Shown here one piece after another: positions 50,467-60,466 of a stretch of 64,000 nt of DNA. A program made the position numbers and the translations under genes. Under the pieces are notes generated by a model that saw only the letters and a program-made list of their open reading frames with translations, had not been told where the DNA came from and did not search any database. Origin of the DNA: Streptomyces sp. TRM70350 (lineage in GTDB: Bacteria; Actinomycetota; Actinomycetes; Streptomycetales; Streptomycetaceae); the NCBI RefSeq assembly GCF_019219825.1, contig NZ_JAHUXH010000005.1, positions 186,001 to 250,000 on the forward strand, written 5' to 3'. The first letter of the stretch is position 1; every line of letters begins with the position of its first letter.

Positions 50467-51996
50467 TCACTGGCACTGCTCCGGCGTCCGCAGGCACGGA
50501 AGATGTCCCTCGTCCCGGATCACCTTCTGGCTGGTGGGCTCCTCCAGGTAGGCGAGGAAGCTGGCTGCGAGGGAACCGGGGCGGGGGGCACCGTAGGTGT
50601 AGGCGTACTCGATGTCCTTGTACGGATAGCGGCTGCCGCCCAGCTCGATCTGCTCGTCGTCGGGCCGGTCACCGTCCAGGGGCACCCTGCGCAGGGCGTC
50701 ACCCCGCTCCTCGGCGAGGGAGAGTTCGCTGTAGCCGATGGCGCCGGGCTGTTCCTCGACCTTGTCCAACACAGCCCTGGTGCCGGGGAGTTCGCAGCGC
50801 GTGACGATGTCACCGGCCTCCTCGGGGACCTCGCAGTCCAGTGACGTGCTCGGCGCCCCCTCCCACGCTTTCAGCACCCGCTCCTGGAAGACCTGCCGCG
50901 TACCCGACTCGTCACCCCGGCTGACCAGGACGATCGGCAGGTCGGCGATCTTCTCGACGCCGGGCACGACCTGGCCCCAGCGCTGGTACCTGCCCGCGTA
51001 GATGTCCCGCACCTCCTGCAGGGACAGACCGTGCGGACCGAGGTCGATGTCCCTGTGCACGACGACGGTGAAGACGGACACCGCGACCTTCTCCCCCTCC
51101 AGGTTCAGACTCTCCCCCAGCGGCCCGTCCGAGAAGGCGATCACCGACCGGGCGTCGTCCTTCGACTGCCGGGCCAGCTGCGCGAGTTCGGTCACCCCGG
51201 CCTCGCTGCCCCGCGCCTCGACGGAGATGTCGGCGTCCTCGCACTTGTTCTCGTACTGCTTGGCGAGCGTCCGGACGACGGGCTCGAACGCGGTCGAGCC
51301 GATCACGGTCAGCTCGCCCCGCTCGCACTCGATCGGGTTGCCGTCGCGCGTGAGGATGATGCCGGCGAGGCCCAGCACGGCGAGGATGAGCGCGCCGCTG
51401 ACCACCCGGGCGGGGAGGCTGAACAGGCGCTGCTTCTCGTCCGGCGTGGGAGAGCTGTTCTGGTGGACCCGGCCCTCCCGGATGCCACCGATCACCTTGA
51501 CCTCGCCCTCCACCTGACCGCCGGAGAGCAGCACGAGCAGCTTGAAGTGGTCGCCGGGTTCGAGCGGGACAGGCGGGATGGTCACCTTGTTGTCGTGGTG
51601 GTTGAAGCCGTTCTCGCGCCTGAAGTGGCTGTTGAGATGGTCGATGCCGGACGGCTGGGTGACCGCGACGGCCTGGACGGTGCGTCCGGTGAACTCGGCG
51701 GTCAGGCCGTGGAGTTCGGACGCGGTGTAGTCGCCCTGATCGATGCTCCGTGCTCCGTCGTTCTCGATCCGCAGCAGGACGAGGGACGCGCGGGCCATGT
51801 TCGGTACGTCGAAGTCCCCGAGGCGCGGGTTGGACGACACACCGTCGCCTATGGGGGTGTCCATCTGTACGCGGTAGCCGATCAGCTTGCGACGCGGCAC
51901 CCAGCGGTCGTACAGGAACGTCGCGAGGGCCGCGACGACACCGAGGACGGACGTGCCGACGGCGATGATGCTCTCGTTGTTCAGCCACTCCAACAC
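50467..51996 (-). CDS. Membrane protein with a PstS-like binding domain
   Basis: A 509-residue protein from ATG 51996. A first helix at residues 8-28 (IIAVGTSVLGVVAALATFLY) is followed by RWVPRRK, so the next 160 residues should be cytoplasmic; they look like a beta-sandwich (LVLLRIENDGARSIDQGDYT, LEPGDHFKLLVLLSGG). A second helix is near 197-217 (VVSGALILAVLGLAGIILTR). The rest outside resembles phosphate-binding PstS proteins: GELTVIGSTAFEPVVRTLAK, RGSEAGVTELAQLARQ, LVSRGDESGTRQVFQERVLK and PGAIGYSELSLA. No ABC transporter genes are adjacent, so a sensing role is possible. Confidence 0.8.
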   Translation of the reverse strand: MLEWLNNESIIAVGTSVLGVVAALATFLYDRWVPRRKLIGYRVQMDTPIGDGVSSNPRLGDFDVPNMARASLVLLRIENDGARSIDQGDYTASELHGLTAEFTGRTVQAVAVTQPSGIDHLNSHFRRENGFNHHDNKVTIPPVPLEPGDHFKLLVLLSGGQVEGEVKVIGGIREGRVHQNSSPTPDEKQRLFSLPARVVSGALILAVLGLAGIILTRDGNPIECERGELTVIGSTAFEPVVRTLAKQYENKCEDADISVEARGSEAGVTELAQLARQSKDDARSVIAFSDGPLGESLNLEGEKVAVSVFTVVVHRDIDLGPHGLSLQEVRDIYAGRYQRWGQVVPGVEKIADLPIVLVSRGDESGTRQVFQERVLKAWEGAPSTSLDCEVPEEAGDIVTRCELPGTRAVLDKVEEQPGAIGYSELSLAEERGDALRRVPLDGDRPDDEQIELGGSRYPYKDIEYAYTYGAPRPGSLAASFLAYLEEPTSQKVIRDEGHLPCLRTPEQCQ

Positions 51997-52141
51997 TGGT
52001 GGTCCCCCGCCACTCCCAGAGCTCAGATGGTGGGGTCACCGTACGTCTGTCCGAACGGGCCGTCAGGGCCCGGCCGTCAAAGTTCGCTGTACGTTCAACT
52101 TTCTCACGGGGAACGGGACTTCGCCCGTGGCCCGGCACGCG

Positions 52142-54070
<1,929 letters not shown>

Positions 54071-54165
54071 CCGCCCCTGTGCGATGACCGAAGAATAATC
54101 CGGCGATACGGGGAGACGGCCGGGCCGCTTTCTACGGTTCCGTAACGGAAGCGAGGCGCCCGTCC

Positions 54166-54630
54166 CTACGGCTCCACCGCGGCCGTCGGCGTCCCCACCT
54201 CGTCGAGCACCCGCGACAGCCGCTCCAGCACCCGTACCGTCTCCTCGAATCCCTCCTCCCCCAGCGCCCGAGCCAGCCGGTCCGCGAAGTCCGCGTAGCC
54301 GGGGTCGATACGGCGTACCGCCGCAAGGCCCGCCTGAGTGGGGGCCAGGAGCTTGGCGCGGCGGTGGGCGGGGTTGGGGCGGTATTCGGCCAGGCCCCGT
54401 TCGACCAGCAGATCGGCGACGCGCTGGACGCTCTGCCGGGTGATGCCCATCTCCCGGGCGATCCCGGCGACGGGCAGCGGCTCGGGCAGCACCGCGCCCA
54501 GGACCTGCCACCAGGCCGCGGTGAGCCCGGCCGGGCGGGCCAGCTCCTCCGCCACCGCGAGCAACTGGCCGTTCAGCCGGAAGACGCCGAGCGCCCCACG
54601 GCTGAGCAGGTCCTGCCGCCGTCGGCTCAC
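54166..54630 (-). CDS. MarR family transcriptional regulator
   Basis: A 154-residue protein from ATG 54630, overlapping the upstream PfpI-like stop as ATGA. Winged-helix core: LTAAWWQVLGAVLPEPLPVA, GIAREMGITRQSVQRVADLL and VERGLAEYRPNPAHRRAKLL, APTQAGLAAVRR. N- and C-terminal helices form the usual dimer interface. MarR proteins repress their own operon; the symmetric site at 55270-55305 upstream of the operon is the probable target. The ligand may be a reactive or aromatic compound. Confidence 0.9.
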   Translation of the reverse strand: MSRRRQDLLSRGALGVFRLNGQLLAVAEELARPAGLTAAWWQVLGAVLPEPLPVAGIAREMGITRQSVQRVADLLVERGLAEYRPNPAHRRAKLLAPTQAGLAAVRRIDPGYADFADRLARALGEEGFEETVRVLERLSRVLDEVGTPTAAVEP

Positions 54631-55238
54631 CTCGCACCCGCCTGTTCGAGGACGGCGTACGCCTCGGCGTCGGAGTCGTGGAACAGCCGGTACCAGGCGT
54701 CCAGCACCTCGCTGTCGTACACCCCGAGCAGCCGGAAGACCTCCCGCGCGAAGGCGACCGGCTCGGTCGGCCCGGCGGTGATCAGTCCGCCGTCGGTGAC
54801 CGCGTCGGCGTCGACGTACCGTTCGCCGCCCTGGTAGCCGGTCGCGGCGAGATAGAAGGAGACCGCGCTGGTGTGGTCCCGGTCGTCGAGCAGGCCCTCG
54901 CGGGCGAGCCCGGCGGTGGCCCCGCAGATCGCGGCGACGGGCACCCCGGCGGCCAGGAACTCGCGCGCCTTGCGGGCGACGGGCGCGAGGTCGTCGCTCG
55001 TGTCCCAGAGGTCGGCGCCCGGGAGGATCAGCAGCGAGCTGTCCTCGGGCCGTACGTCGTCCAGGGCCAGGTCGGGCTGGATGCCCAGGCCGCCGATGCT
55101 GGTGACCGGGGCGGTGGAGGGGCCGACGGTGCGGATCTCGTAGCCGGCCCGGGCAAGATACGCCGTCGCGTGGCCCGTCTCCCAGTCGGCGAGGGTGTCG
55201 TAGACGGCCAGATGGACGGGCTTGCGGCTGCTGTTCAT
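54627..55238 (-). CDS. DJ-1/PfpI family protein
   Basis: A 203-residue cytoplasmic protein from ATG 55238. Motifs: VHLAVYDTLADWETGHATAY, LLILPGADLWDTS, and the nucleophile elbow VAAICGATAGLAREGLLDDR with the conserved cysteine, followed by TDGGLITAGPTEPVAFAREV. Family members are glyoxalases, chaperone-like deglycases, amidases or transcriptional sensors. The conserved Glu and Cys positions suggest an active nucleophile. The first gene of an operon with MarR; the operator lies just ahead. Confidence 0.92.
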   Translation of the reverse strand: MNSSRKPVHLAVYDTLADWETGHATAYLARAGYEIRTVGPSTAPVTSIGGLGIQPDLALDDVRPEDSSLLILPGADLWDTSDDLAPVARKAREFLAAGVPVAAICGATAGLAREGLLDDRDHTSAVSFYLAATGYQGGERYVDADAVTDGGLITAGPTEPVAFAREVFRLLGVYDSEVLDAWYRLFHDSDAEAYAVLEQAGAR

Positions 55239-55269
55239 GACGTCTCCTGGGTCATGCGGCGAATGCCTA

Positions 55270-55318
55270 TGACAGGATACTGTCACATTCGACAGCATCC
55301 TGTCAATGCATCCTGTCC
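55270..55318. promoter_or_regulatory. MarR-type operator between divergent genes
   Basis: Arms 55270-55284 and 55291-55305 are inverted repeats of 15 bases with one mismatch (TGACAGGAT.CTGTC) and a 6-base spacer. A third half-site, ATCCTGTC, follows at 55310-55317. It lies 32 bases upstream of the PfpI-MarR operon and about 105 bases before the aminotransferase start, so it may control both. The long symmetric arms suit one or two bound MarR dimers. Confidence 0.75.
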
Positions 55319-55423
55319 ATGCTTTCCGGGGAGGTGCGCGTCGACACTCTGTCGCGGAATGCGCGAGACCCCATACAGGACGCCGATGTCGCGTCCGCAT
55401 CCCGGACATTTACCCTCGGCGGC

Positions 55424-56779
55424 ATGACCCCTCAGCCCCATCCCGCCGCCGGTGCAGCCGTGAAGGCCGTGGACCGTGCGCACGTGTTCCACTCCTGGTC
55501 CGCGCAGGAACTCATCGACCCGCTCGCCGTCGCCGGTGCGGAGGGGTCGTACTTCTGGGACTACGACGGCAACCGCTACCTCGACTTCACCAGCGGCCTC
55601 GTCTACACGAACATCGGCTACCAGCACCCGAAGGTCGTCGCCGCGATCCAGGAACAGGCCGCGACCCTGTCCACCTTCGCGCCCGCCTTCGCCGTCGAGG
55701 CCCGCTCCGAGGCGGCGCGGCTGATCGCCGAGCGGACGCCGGGTGATCTGGACAAGATCTTCTTCACCAACGGTGGCGCCGACGCCGTCGAGCACGCCGT
55801 GCGCATGGCCCGGCTGCACACCGGCCGCCCGAAGGTGCTGTCGGCGTACCGCTCGTACCACGGCGGCACCCAGCAGGCCGTGAACATCACCGGCGACCCG
55901 CGCCGCTGGGCCAACGACAGCGGCACGGCCGGGGTCGTGCACTTCTGGGCGCCCTTCCTGTACCGCTCCCGCTTCTACGCCGAGACCGAGGAGCAGGAGT
56001 GCGCCCGGGCGCTGGAGCACCTGGAGACGACGATCGCCTTCGAGGGCCCGGCGACCATCGCCGCGATCGTCCTGGAGACGATCCCCGGGACCGCGGGGAT
56101 CATGGTGCCGCCGCCGGGGTATCTGGCGGGGGTCCGCGAGCTCTGCGACACGTACGGGATCGTCTTCGTCCTCGACGAGGTGATGGCGGGGTTCGGGCGG
56201 ACCGGTGAGTGGTTCGCGGCGGACCTGTTCGACGTCGTACCGGACCTGATGACCTTCGCGAAGGGCGTGAACTCCGGATACGTGCCGCTCGGCGGGGTCG
56301 CCGTCTCCGGGGAGATCGCGTCGACCTTCGGCAGGCGGCCGTACCCGGGCGGACTGACGTACTCCGGCCATCCCCTCGCCTGTGCCGCCGCCGTCGCGAC
56401 GATCAACGTGATGGCCGAGGAGGGCGTGGTCGAGAACGCCGCCCGGCTGGGCGCCGAGGTCGTGGAGCCCGCGCTGCGGGAGCTGGCCGAGCGGCACGCC
56501 TGCGTGGGCGAGGTGCGCGGCGTCGGCATGTTCTGGGCGCTAGAGCTGGTGCGGAACAAGGAGACGCGCGAGCCGCTGGTGCCGTACAACGCGGCCGGTG
56601 AGGCCAACGCGCCGATGGCCGCCTTCGCGGCGGCGGCGAAGGCGGGCGGAGTGTGGCCGTTCGTGAACATGAACCGGACGCACATCGTGCCGCCGTGCAA
56701 TGTGACCGAGGCCGAGCTGAAGGAGGGGCTGGCGGCGCTGGACGCGGCCCTGTCGGTGGCCGACGAGCACACCGAGTAA
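55424..56779 (+). CDS. Class III PLP-dependent aminotransferase
   Basis: A 451-residue enzyme from ATG 55424. It contains SYFWDYDGNRYLDFTSGLVY, FTNGGADAVEHAVRMARLHT, the RSYHGGT motif, VFVLDEVMAGFGRTGEWFAA with the PLP-binding Asp, and MTFAKGVNSGYVPLGGVAVS with the catalytic Lys. GGLTYSGHPLACAAAVATIN and the FVNMNRTHIVPPCNVTEAEL end are normal. Class III enzymes transfer amino groups from omega-amino acids, GABA, beta-alanine or diamines; the substrate cannot be told. A GntR regulator follows, as is common for such catabolic genes. Confidence 0.92.
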   Translation: MTPQPHPAAGAAVKAVDRAHVFHSWSAQELIDPLAVAGAEGSYFWDYDGNRYLDFTSGLVYTNIGYQHPKVVAAIQEQAATLSTFAPAFAVEARSEAARLIAERTPGDLDKIFFTNGGADAVEHAVRMARLHTGRPKVLSAYRSYHGGTQQAVNITGDPRRWANDSGTAGVVHFWAPFLYRSRFYAETEEQECARALEHLETTIAFEGPATIAAIVLETIPGTAGIMVPPPGYLAGVRELCDTYGIVFVLDEVMAGFGRTGEWFAADLFDVVPDLMTFAKGVNSGYVPLGGVAVSGEIASTFGRRPYPGGLTYSGHPLACAAAVATINVMAEEGVVENAARLGAEVVEPALRELAERHACVGEVRGVGMFWALELVRNKETREPLVPYNAAGEANAPMAAFAAAAKAGGVWPFVNMNRTHIVPPCNVTEAELKEGLAALDAALSVADEHTE

Positions 56780-56884
56780 TCACGGTCCGGCATCCGAGCG
56801 CGTAAGGTGGCGTGCTCGTGGACCCCCACCACGGGGAACCCACCACGAGCACGCCACCCGCACGCGATGAGGAGACCCCCGACC

Positions 56885-57595
56885 ATGCCCGGCACCGGCG
56901 GCAACGGCGCTGTGACCCGCAGCACCCTGCGGCAGCAGATCGCGGACGCGCTACGCGACGAGGTGCTGGCCGGGCGGCTGCAGCCGGGGCAGGAGTTCAC
57001 GGTCAAGGAGATCGCCGAGCAGTACGGCGTCTCCGCGACGCCGGTGCGCGAGGCGCTGGTCGACCTGTCCGCGCAGGGCCTGCTGGAGGCGCTCCAGCAC
57101 CGGGGCTTCCGGGTCCGTGAGTACTCCTTCGCCGACTTCCGCGGGCTGGTCGAGGCGCGCAGCCTGGTCATCGACGGCATGTTCCACGCCCTCGACCGCG
57201 GCCGGGGCGGCCCGCCGCACTTCCAGGATCCCGACGACCCGTACACGGCCGCCGCGCTCGCGGGCGTGCGGCGGCGCGGCGAGGAGGCGCAGCGCGCCGC
57301 CTGCGCCGGGGACCTGACCGTGCTGATCGGCTACGACCTGCGCTTCTGGCGCGAGCTGAGCAGCCTGTTCGGCAACCCCTACCTGGTGGACTTCCTGCAC
57401 CGGCTGCGTGTGCAGTCCTGGGTGTGCGGGGTGCAGCATCTGCGCCGGGTCACCGATCTGCGGGGTCACCTGTGGGCCGGCCACACCGAACTGATCGACG
57501 CGCTCTCCCGGCGCGACACCGACGCCGCGCGCTCCATCGTCGCCGCGCACAACGCGCACGCGCTGGCTCTGATCGAGCGGCTGGCCACCGGCTGA
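56885..57595 (+). CDS. GntR family regulator, FCD type
   Basis: A 236-residue protein from ATG 56885. Winged helix: TLRQQIADALRDEVLAGRLQ, TVKEIAEQYGVSATPVREAL and VDLSAQGLLEALQHRGFRVR. The all-helical FCD domain covers about residues 80-230, with FRGLVEARSLVIDGMFHALD, DLRFWRELSSLFGNPYLVDF and HTELIDALSRRDTDAARSIV, and metal-binding-type His residues. It probably controls the upstream aminotransferase in response to a carboxylic or amino acid. Confidence 0.9.
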   Translation: MPGTGGNGAVTRSTLRQQIADALRDEVLAGRLQPGQEFTVKEIAEQYGVSATPVREALVDLSAQGLLEALQHRGFRVREYSFADFRGLVEARSLVIDGMFHALDRGRGGPPHFQDPDDPYTAAALAGVRRRGEEAQRAACAGDLTVLIGYDLRFWRELSSLFGNPYLVDFLHRLRVQSWVCGVQHLRRVTDLRGHLWAGHTELIDALSRRDTDAARSIVAAHNAHALALIERLATG

Positions 57596-57718
57596 CGTGG
57601 GTATGGGACCTGCACACGGGGCTCCGCCCCGCACCACACGGATTACCCTTCTTTGACCACTGTGCTATGCGCTGCCCGCGTCATCACCCGCGCCGCCCGC
57701 GTTATGAGGAGCCCTCTT

Positions 57719-58369
57719 TTGGCCTGTGACCTGTGGCTGGTACCGCTCGTCGACGTGTTGTGCCACACGCCCGACAACCCGTTCGCCGAGGAACTCGCGC
57801 AATACAACAAGGTGCTCGCCGAGGCCGGGCTGCCGCCGGTGCCGGTGTACCAGTACATGCCGGGACTGTCCGGCGACGTCGCCCCGGTGGCCGGTTTCGA
57901 CTACGACGCGCTGCACTTCCTGCGCCGCGTGTATCTGCTCCAGGTCTGCGGCCTGCCGGTGACGCCGGTCGACGAACTGGGCGGCGACTACGAGCAGCTG
58001 CTGGAGATGTTCGAGACGACGGCCCAGCAGTCGCACCTGGTCTGGCACTACGACCACGCGGGAGCGTACGTCCCTGTCGACTTTCCGCACCCGTTGTCGG
58101 ACGAGGAACTCCTCGCGGGCGGCGGCCCGCTGGGCTCCACGCAGGCCCTGTTGCGCGAGTTGGAGTTCGTGGCGCCGTCGATCGGCATCGACCCGGCCAA
58201 CCCTCCGGCGCCGCCCCAACCGCCGTCGGCCCCCACGGAGTTGGAGGAACCCGCCGTACCCGCCCCGTACGACCCGAGCCCGTTCGCCCGCGAACGGCAT
58301 GTGTGGCTGGGGCTGCACGCGGCGGCGACGCGCAGCCTCGCGCAGGGCTCGATGATCGTGTTCAGCTGA
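57719..58369 (+). CDS. Conserved hypothetical protein
   Basis: About 216 residues. TTG 57719 has GAGGAG seven bases ahead and gives MACDLWLVPLVDVLCHTPDN; the in-frame ATG at 57704 is too close to that site. Sequence: PFAEELAQYNKVLAEAGLPP, YDALHFLRRVYLLQVCGLPV, QLLEMFETTAQQSHLVWHYD, FPHPLSDEELLAGGGPLGST and FARERHVWLGLHAAATRSLA. It is soluble and acidic, with a Pro-rich loop near 165-185. I do not recognise a function; sequence conservation in Streptomyces seems likely from its composition only. Confidence 0.7.
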   Translation: MACDLWLVPLVDVLCHTPDNPFAEELAQYNKVLAEAGLPPVPVYQYMPGLSGDVAPVAGFDYDALHFLRRVYLLQVCGLPVTPVDELGGDYEQLLEMFETTAQQSHLVWHYDHAGAYVPVDFPHPLSDEELLAGGGPLGSTQALLRELEFVAPSIGIDPANPPAPPQPPSAPTELEEPAVPAPYDPSPFARERHVWLGLHAAATRSLAQGSMIVFS

Positions 58370-58376
58370 GGCCCGC

Positions 58377-58667
58377 TCAGCGGGGCTGCGCGAGCCCCTT
58401 CTGCAGGTCCTCGCCGGTCATCACCGGGAAGACCTCGGTCCGGGCGTTGAACTGGGTGAAGAACGGCTCCAGTGTGCGCGGCAGTTCGGAACTGTCCTGA
58501 AGGTCGAACACGATGAAGCAGGTACGGCGGCCGCCCGCCGGTCCGAAGTAGGCGGCCTCCGGCTTCAGCGGCTCGACGGCCTCCTTCAGAAACTCGAGCA
58601 GCTTGCCACTGCGGAGAGCCTCGTTCGCCTTGTCCGTGTCGAGCGTGGCCTTGAGCATGACGCGCAT
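58377..58667 (-). CDS. Small protein resembling the DUF3303 family
   Basis: A 96-residue protein from ATG 58667. Ferredoxin-like alpha/beta pattern: MRVMLKATLDTDKANEALRS, LLEFLKEAVEPLKPEAAYFG, GGRRTCFIVFDLQDSSELPR and LEPFFTQFNARTEVFPVMTG. The PEAAYFG...R motif is typical of these small actinobacterial proteins. It could be a dimeric alpha-beta-barrel protein. Its role is unknown. It converges on the gene at 57719. Confidence 0.72.
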   Translation of the reverse strand: MRVMLKATLDTDKANEALRSGKLLEFLKEAVEPLKPEAAYFGPAGGRRTCFIVFDLQDSSELPRTLEPFFTQFNARTEVFPVMTGEDLQKGLAQPR

Positions 58668-58808
58668 CGCTCGTCACCTTCTTCCGGTTCTTCCGGTTCT
58701 TCCGGCAGAGGGCACGTACAACCTCAGGATATGCCCGGTTTACGAGGGTTTTCCTGGCGGGGTCCTGGCGGGGAGGACGCGGGAGCCGGCACCCTCCCCG
58801 ACCGAGGG

Positions 58809-59222
58809 TCACCGCTGGCGCGGCAACCTGAGGGTGCGAACGAGGGGCATGTCCGCATACCGCTCGGGCTCGACGGTCAGGACGTGCCGTCCGTCCGGCC
58901 AGTCCGGCGTCGGGCGGGACAGGTGGACCGCCTGGCCCAGCCGCCACTCCACTCCGTCACGCAGCAGCGCGCCCACGGTGGCCGCGCCCGCGAGGTCCAG
59001 CTCGACGATCTCGACGGCGGGCAGGGCTCCGACGTGCTCGGCAAGCCCCTTGCGCATCCCGTCCGCCGCGGCCAGACACAACGCGGGAACGTACACGTGC
59101 CGGGTGGGCCCATGCTCGGTGTTCGACACGAACTGCGAGGCCAGCGAGTTACCCGAGGTCAGCGCCAGCAAGGCCGACTCGTCGAAGACGACGCCGGTCG
59201 ACCCGGCCCTCATCGCGCTCAC
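58809..59222 (-). CDS. PIN-like toxin of a VapBC-type pair
   Basis: A 137-residue protein from ATG 59222, overlapping the antitoxin stop as ATGA. The N-terminal STGVVFDESALLALTSGNSL has the first acidic residue of PIN nucleases, followed by HVYVPALCLAAADGMRKGLA and EIVELDLAGAATVGALLRDG. The later acidic positions of a standard PIN site are only partly evident (SRPTPDWPDG), so activity is uncertain. Gene order, antitoxin first and overlapping toxin, fits a type II system. Confidence 0.7.
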   Translation of the reverse strand: MSAMRAGSTGVVFDESALLALTSGNSLASQFVSNTEHGPTRHVYVPALCLAAADGMRKGLAEHVGALPAVEIVELDLAGAATVGALLRDGVEWRLGQAVHLSRPTPDWPDGRHVLTVEPERYADMPLVRTLRLPRQR

Positions 59223-59482
59223 AGGCTGTCCACGGGCCGACCGGCCTCCAGGTCCTGCCAGACCTTCTCCACGCGGTCGTGATCCTCGTCGGTGAGCGTC
59301 ACGCCGAAGTGCGTTTCGCAGTACGCCTTCGTCTCCTCGTACCGCCTGCGCAACTCCTCCTGCGTGGGCGTGGCCCCCGCCAGCTCGGCGATCAGGTCGC
59401 GCATGGTCATCCCGCGCTCACGGGCGAGCACCATGAGGCGGTCACGGACAGCGGGATCGACCTTGACGGTGGTGTCAGCCAT
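59219..59482 (-). CDS. Ribbon-helix-helix-like antitoxin
   Basis: An 87-residue protein from ATG 59482. The first 40 residues form the DNA-binding part: TTVKVDPAVRDRLMVLARER, GMTMRDLIAELAG. The C-terminal half (TPTQEELRRRYEETKAYCET and HFGVTLTDEDHDRVEKVWQD) would wrap the toxin. A perfect dyad eight bases upstream of the ATG is the likely autoregulatory site. The toxin gene follows. Confidence 0.85.
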   Translation of the reverse strand: MADTTVKVDPAVRDRLMVLARERGMTMRDLIAELAGATPTQEELRRRYEETKAYCETHFGVTLTDEDHDRVEKVWQDLEAGRPVDSL

Positions 59483-59489
59483 GGCGGCA

Positions 59490-59506
59490 GTATACCTTCG
59501 GTATAC
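59490..59506. promoter_or_regulatory. Operator of the toxin-antitoxin pair
   Basis: A perfect 7-base inverted repeat, GTATACC and GGTATAC, with a TTC spacer, only seven bases upstream of the antitoxin start. AT content is unusual for this genome. A ribbon-helix-helix dimer bound here would block the promoter or the ribosome site. Confidence 0.8.
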
Positions 59507-59597
59507 CGCCTCGGTCCGCTCAAGTACTGCGGTCATCGGTTTCCCTTCTTCCCAGGTACCTCACCGCGCGGACACGCGGTCGGGAGTCTTTTCAGGC

Positions 59598-60227
59598 CTA
59601 CGCGGCCGCGGCCGACCCCACCGCCGGGTGTGCCGGGCGCTTGTGCCGGAGCCGGTTCTCGACGAGGGCGGCGGGTGAGTACACGCGCCTCGGCAGCCCC
59701 TCGGTCAGCGCCGCCCGCACCTGCGCACTGCTCACCCCCGCGTCCCACCACTCCACCACCAGCGGCGCGAGCCGCCACACCTGGGATGCGCCGAGCATGA
59801 GGCAGGGATGCGTGATGCCGAGCGAGCCGAGCAGCCTCGCGGCGAGCACCGTGCGCTGATGGACCGACGAGGCGGACTCGCCGCAGGTCAGGTTCCGAAC
59901 TTTTTCAGGTTCACCCGCACGTGACTCGTCTTCGTACGGACTGTCGAACACCTCGTAGACGGCGACGAGTTGCCCCGTCTCCCGGTCCCCGCGCAGCACC
60001 CTCCGCAGATACCGCGATTCCTCCAGCTCACGCAGGGCCCGAGCGATCCGCCCCAGGCCTTCCCTGCGCTGCTCGGCGAGCGCACGGACGGTGACGCGAG
60101 TCGCGTCCGGGAGGCTCAATAGGTACGCCAGTACGCCCACCGCGCACCAGGAGATGCTCCGGTCGGAGAGAAGAGTGTGAGAGAGGGCTGAAAAGGCGCG
60201 CACGGGCGCCGTACGATGAATGCGCAT
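59598..60227 (-). CDS. Helix-turn-helix domain protein
   Basis: A 209-residue protein; ATG 60227 is preferred (AGGAGC ahead), although the frame is open to 60404. A winged helix covers about residues 15-75: ALSHTLLSDRSISWCAVGVL, LPDATRVTVRALAEQRREGL and GRIARALRELEESRYLRRVL. The middle is charged. The C-terminal half contains ARLLGSLGITHPCLMLGASQ and LAPLVVEWWDAGVSSAQVRA. The layout resembles replication- or plasmid-type HTH proteins and accessory regulators of Streptomyces. Target unknown. Confidence 0.7.
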   Translation of the reverse strand: MRIHRTAPVRAFSALSHTLLSDRSISWCAVGVLAYLLSLPDATRVTVRALAEQRREGLGRIARALRELEESRYLRRVLRGDRETGQLVAVYEVFDSPYEDESRAGEPEKVRNLTCGESASSVHQRTVLAARLLGSLGITHPCLMLGASQVWRLAPLVVEWWDAGVSSAQVRAALTEGLPRRVYSPAALVENRLRHKRPAHPAVGSAAAA

Positions 60228-60252
60228 CTGGAGGGTTAGCTCCTGGTGTCGA

Positions 60253-60289
60253 GCCCCCGGGTGTTGCAGCACCGCGGGGGCGTTTCTTT
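60253..60289. terminator. Hairpin in the leader of the HTH gene
   Basis: GCCCCCG-GGTG at 60253-60263 pairs with CACCGCGGGGGC at 60270-60281 (one bulge), followed on the forward strand by a T-rich GTTTCTTT. On the reverse strand it is 25 bases upstream of the HTH gene start and would be part of its leader. No forward gene ends here, so regulation is a real alternative to termination. Confidence 0.5.
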
Positions 60290-60398
60290 GATCCGTTGGC
60301 GTGACTCTAAGGGCACGCAGAGCGACGAGCGCAAGCCGGAACCGCCTTTTCCCAGGCGGAAGTTCGCTTGATTCACTCGTGGGAGTGCAAACGAACAT

Positions 60399-60430
60399 CC
60401 CCAACTGCTCGTGCGTACGAGCAGTTGGGG
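60399..60430 (-). terminator. Terminator hairpin after purA
   Basis: Perfect 13-bp arms 60399-60411 and 60418-60430 with a 6-base loop, 37 bases past the purA stop. On the reverse strand it is followed by GATGTTCGTTT, a weak T tract. Confidence 0.8.
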
Positions 60431-60466
60431 ATGCGTGGTGAGCGACCGGAGGTCAGAGGGGCGGGG

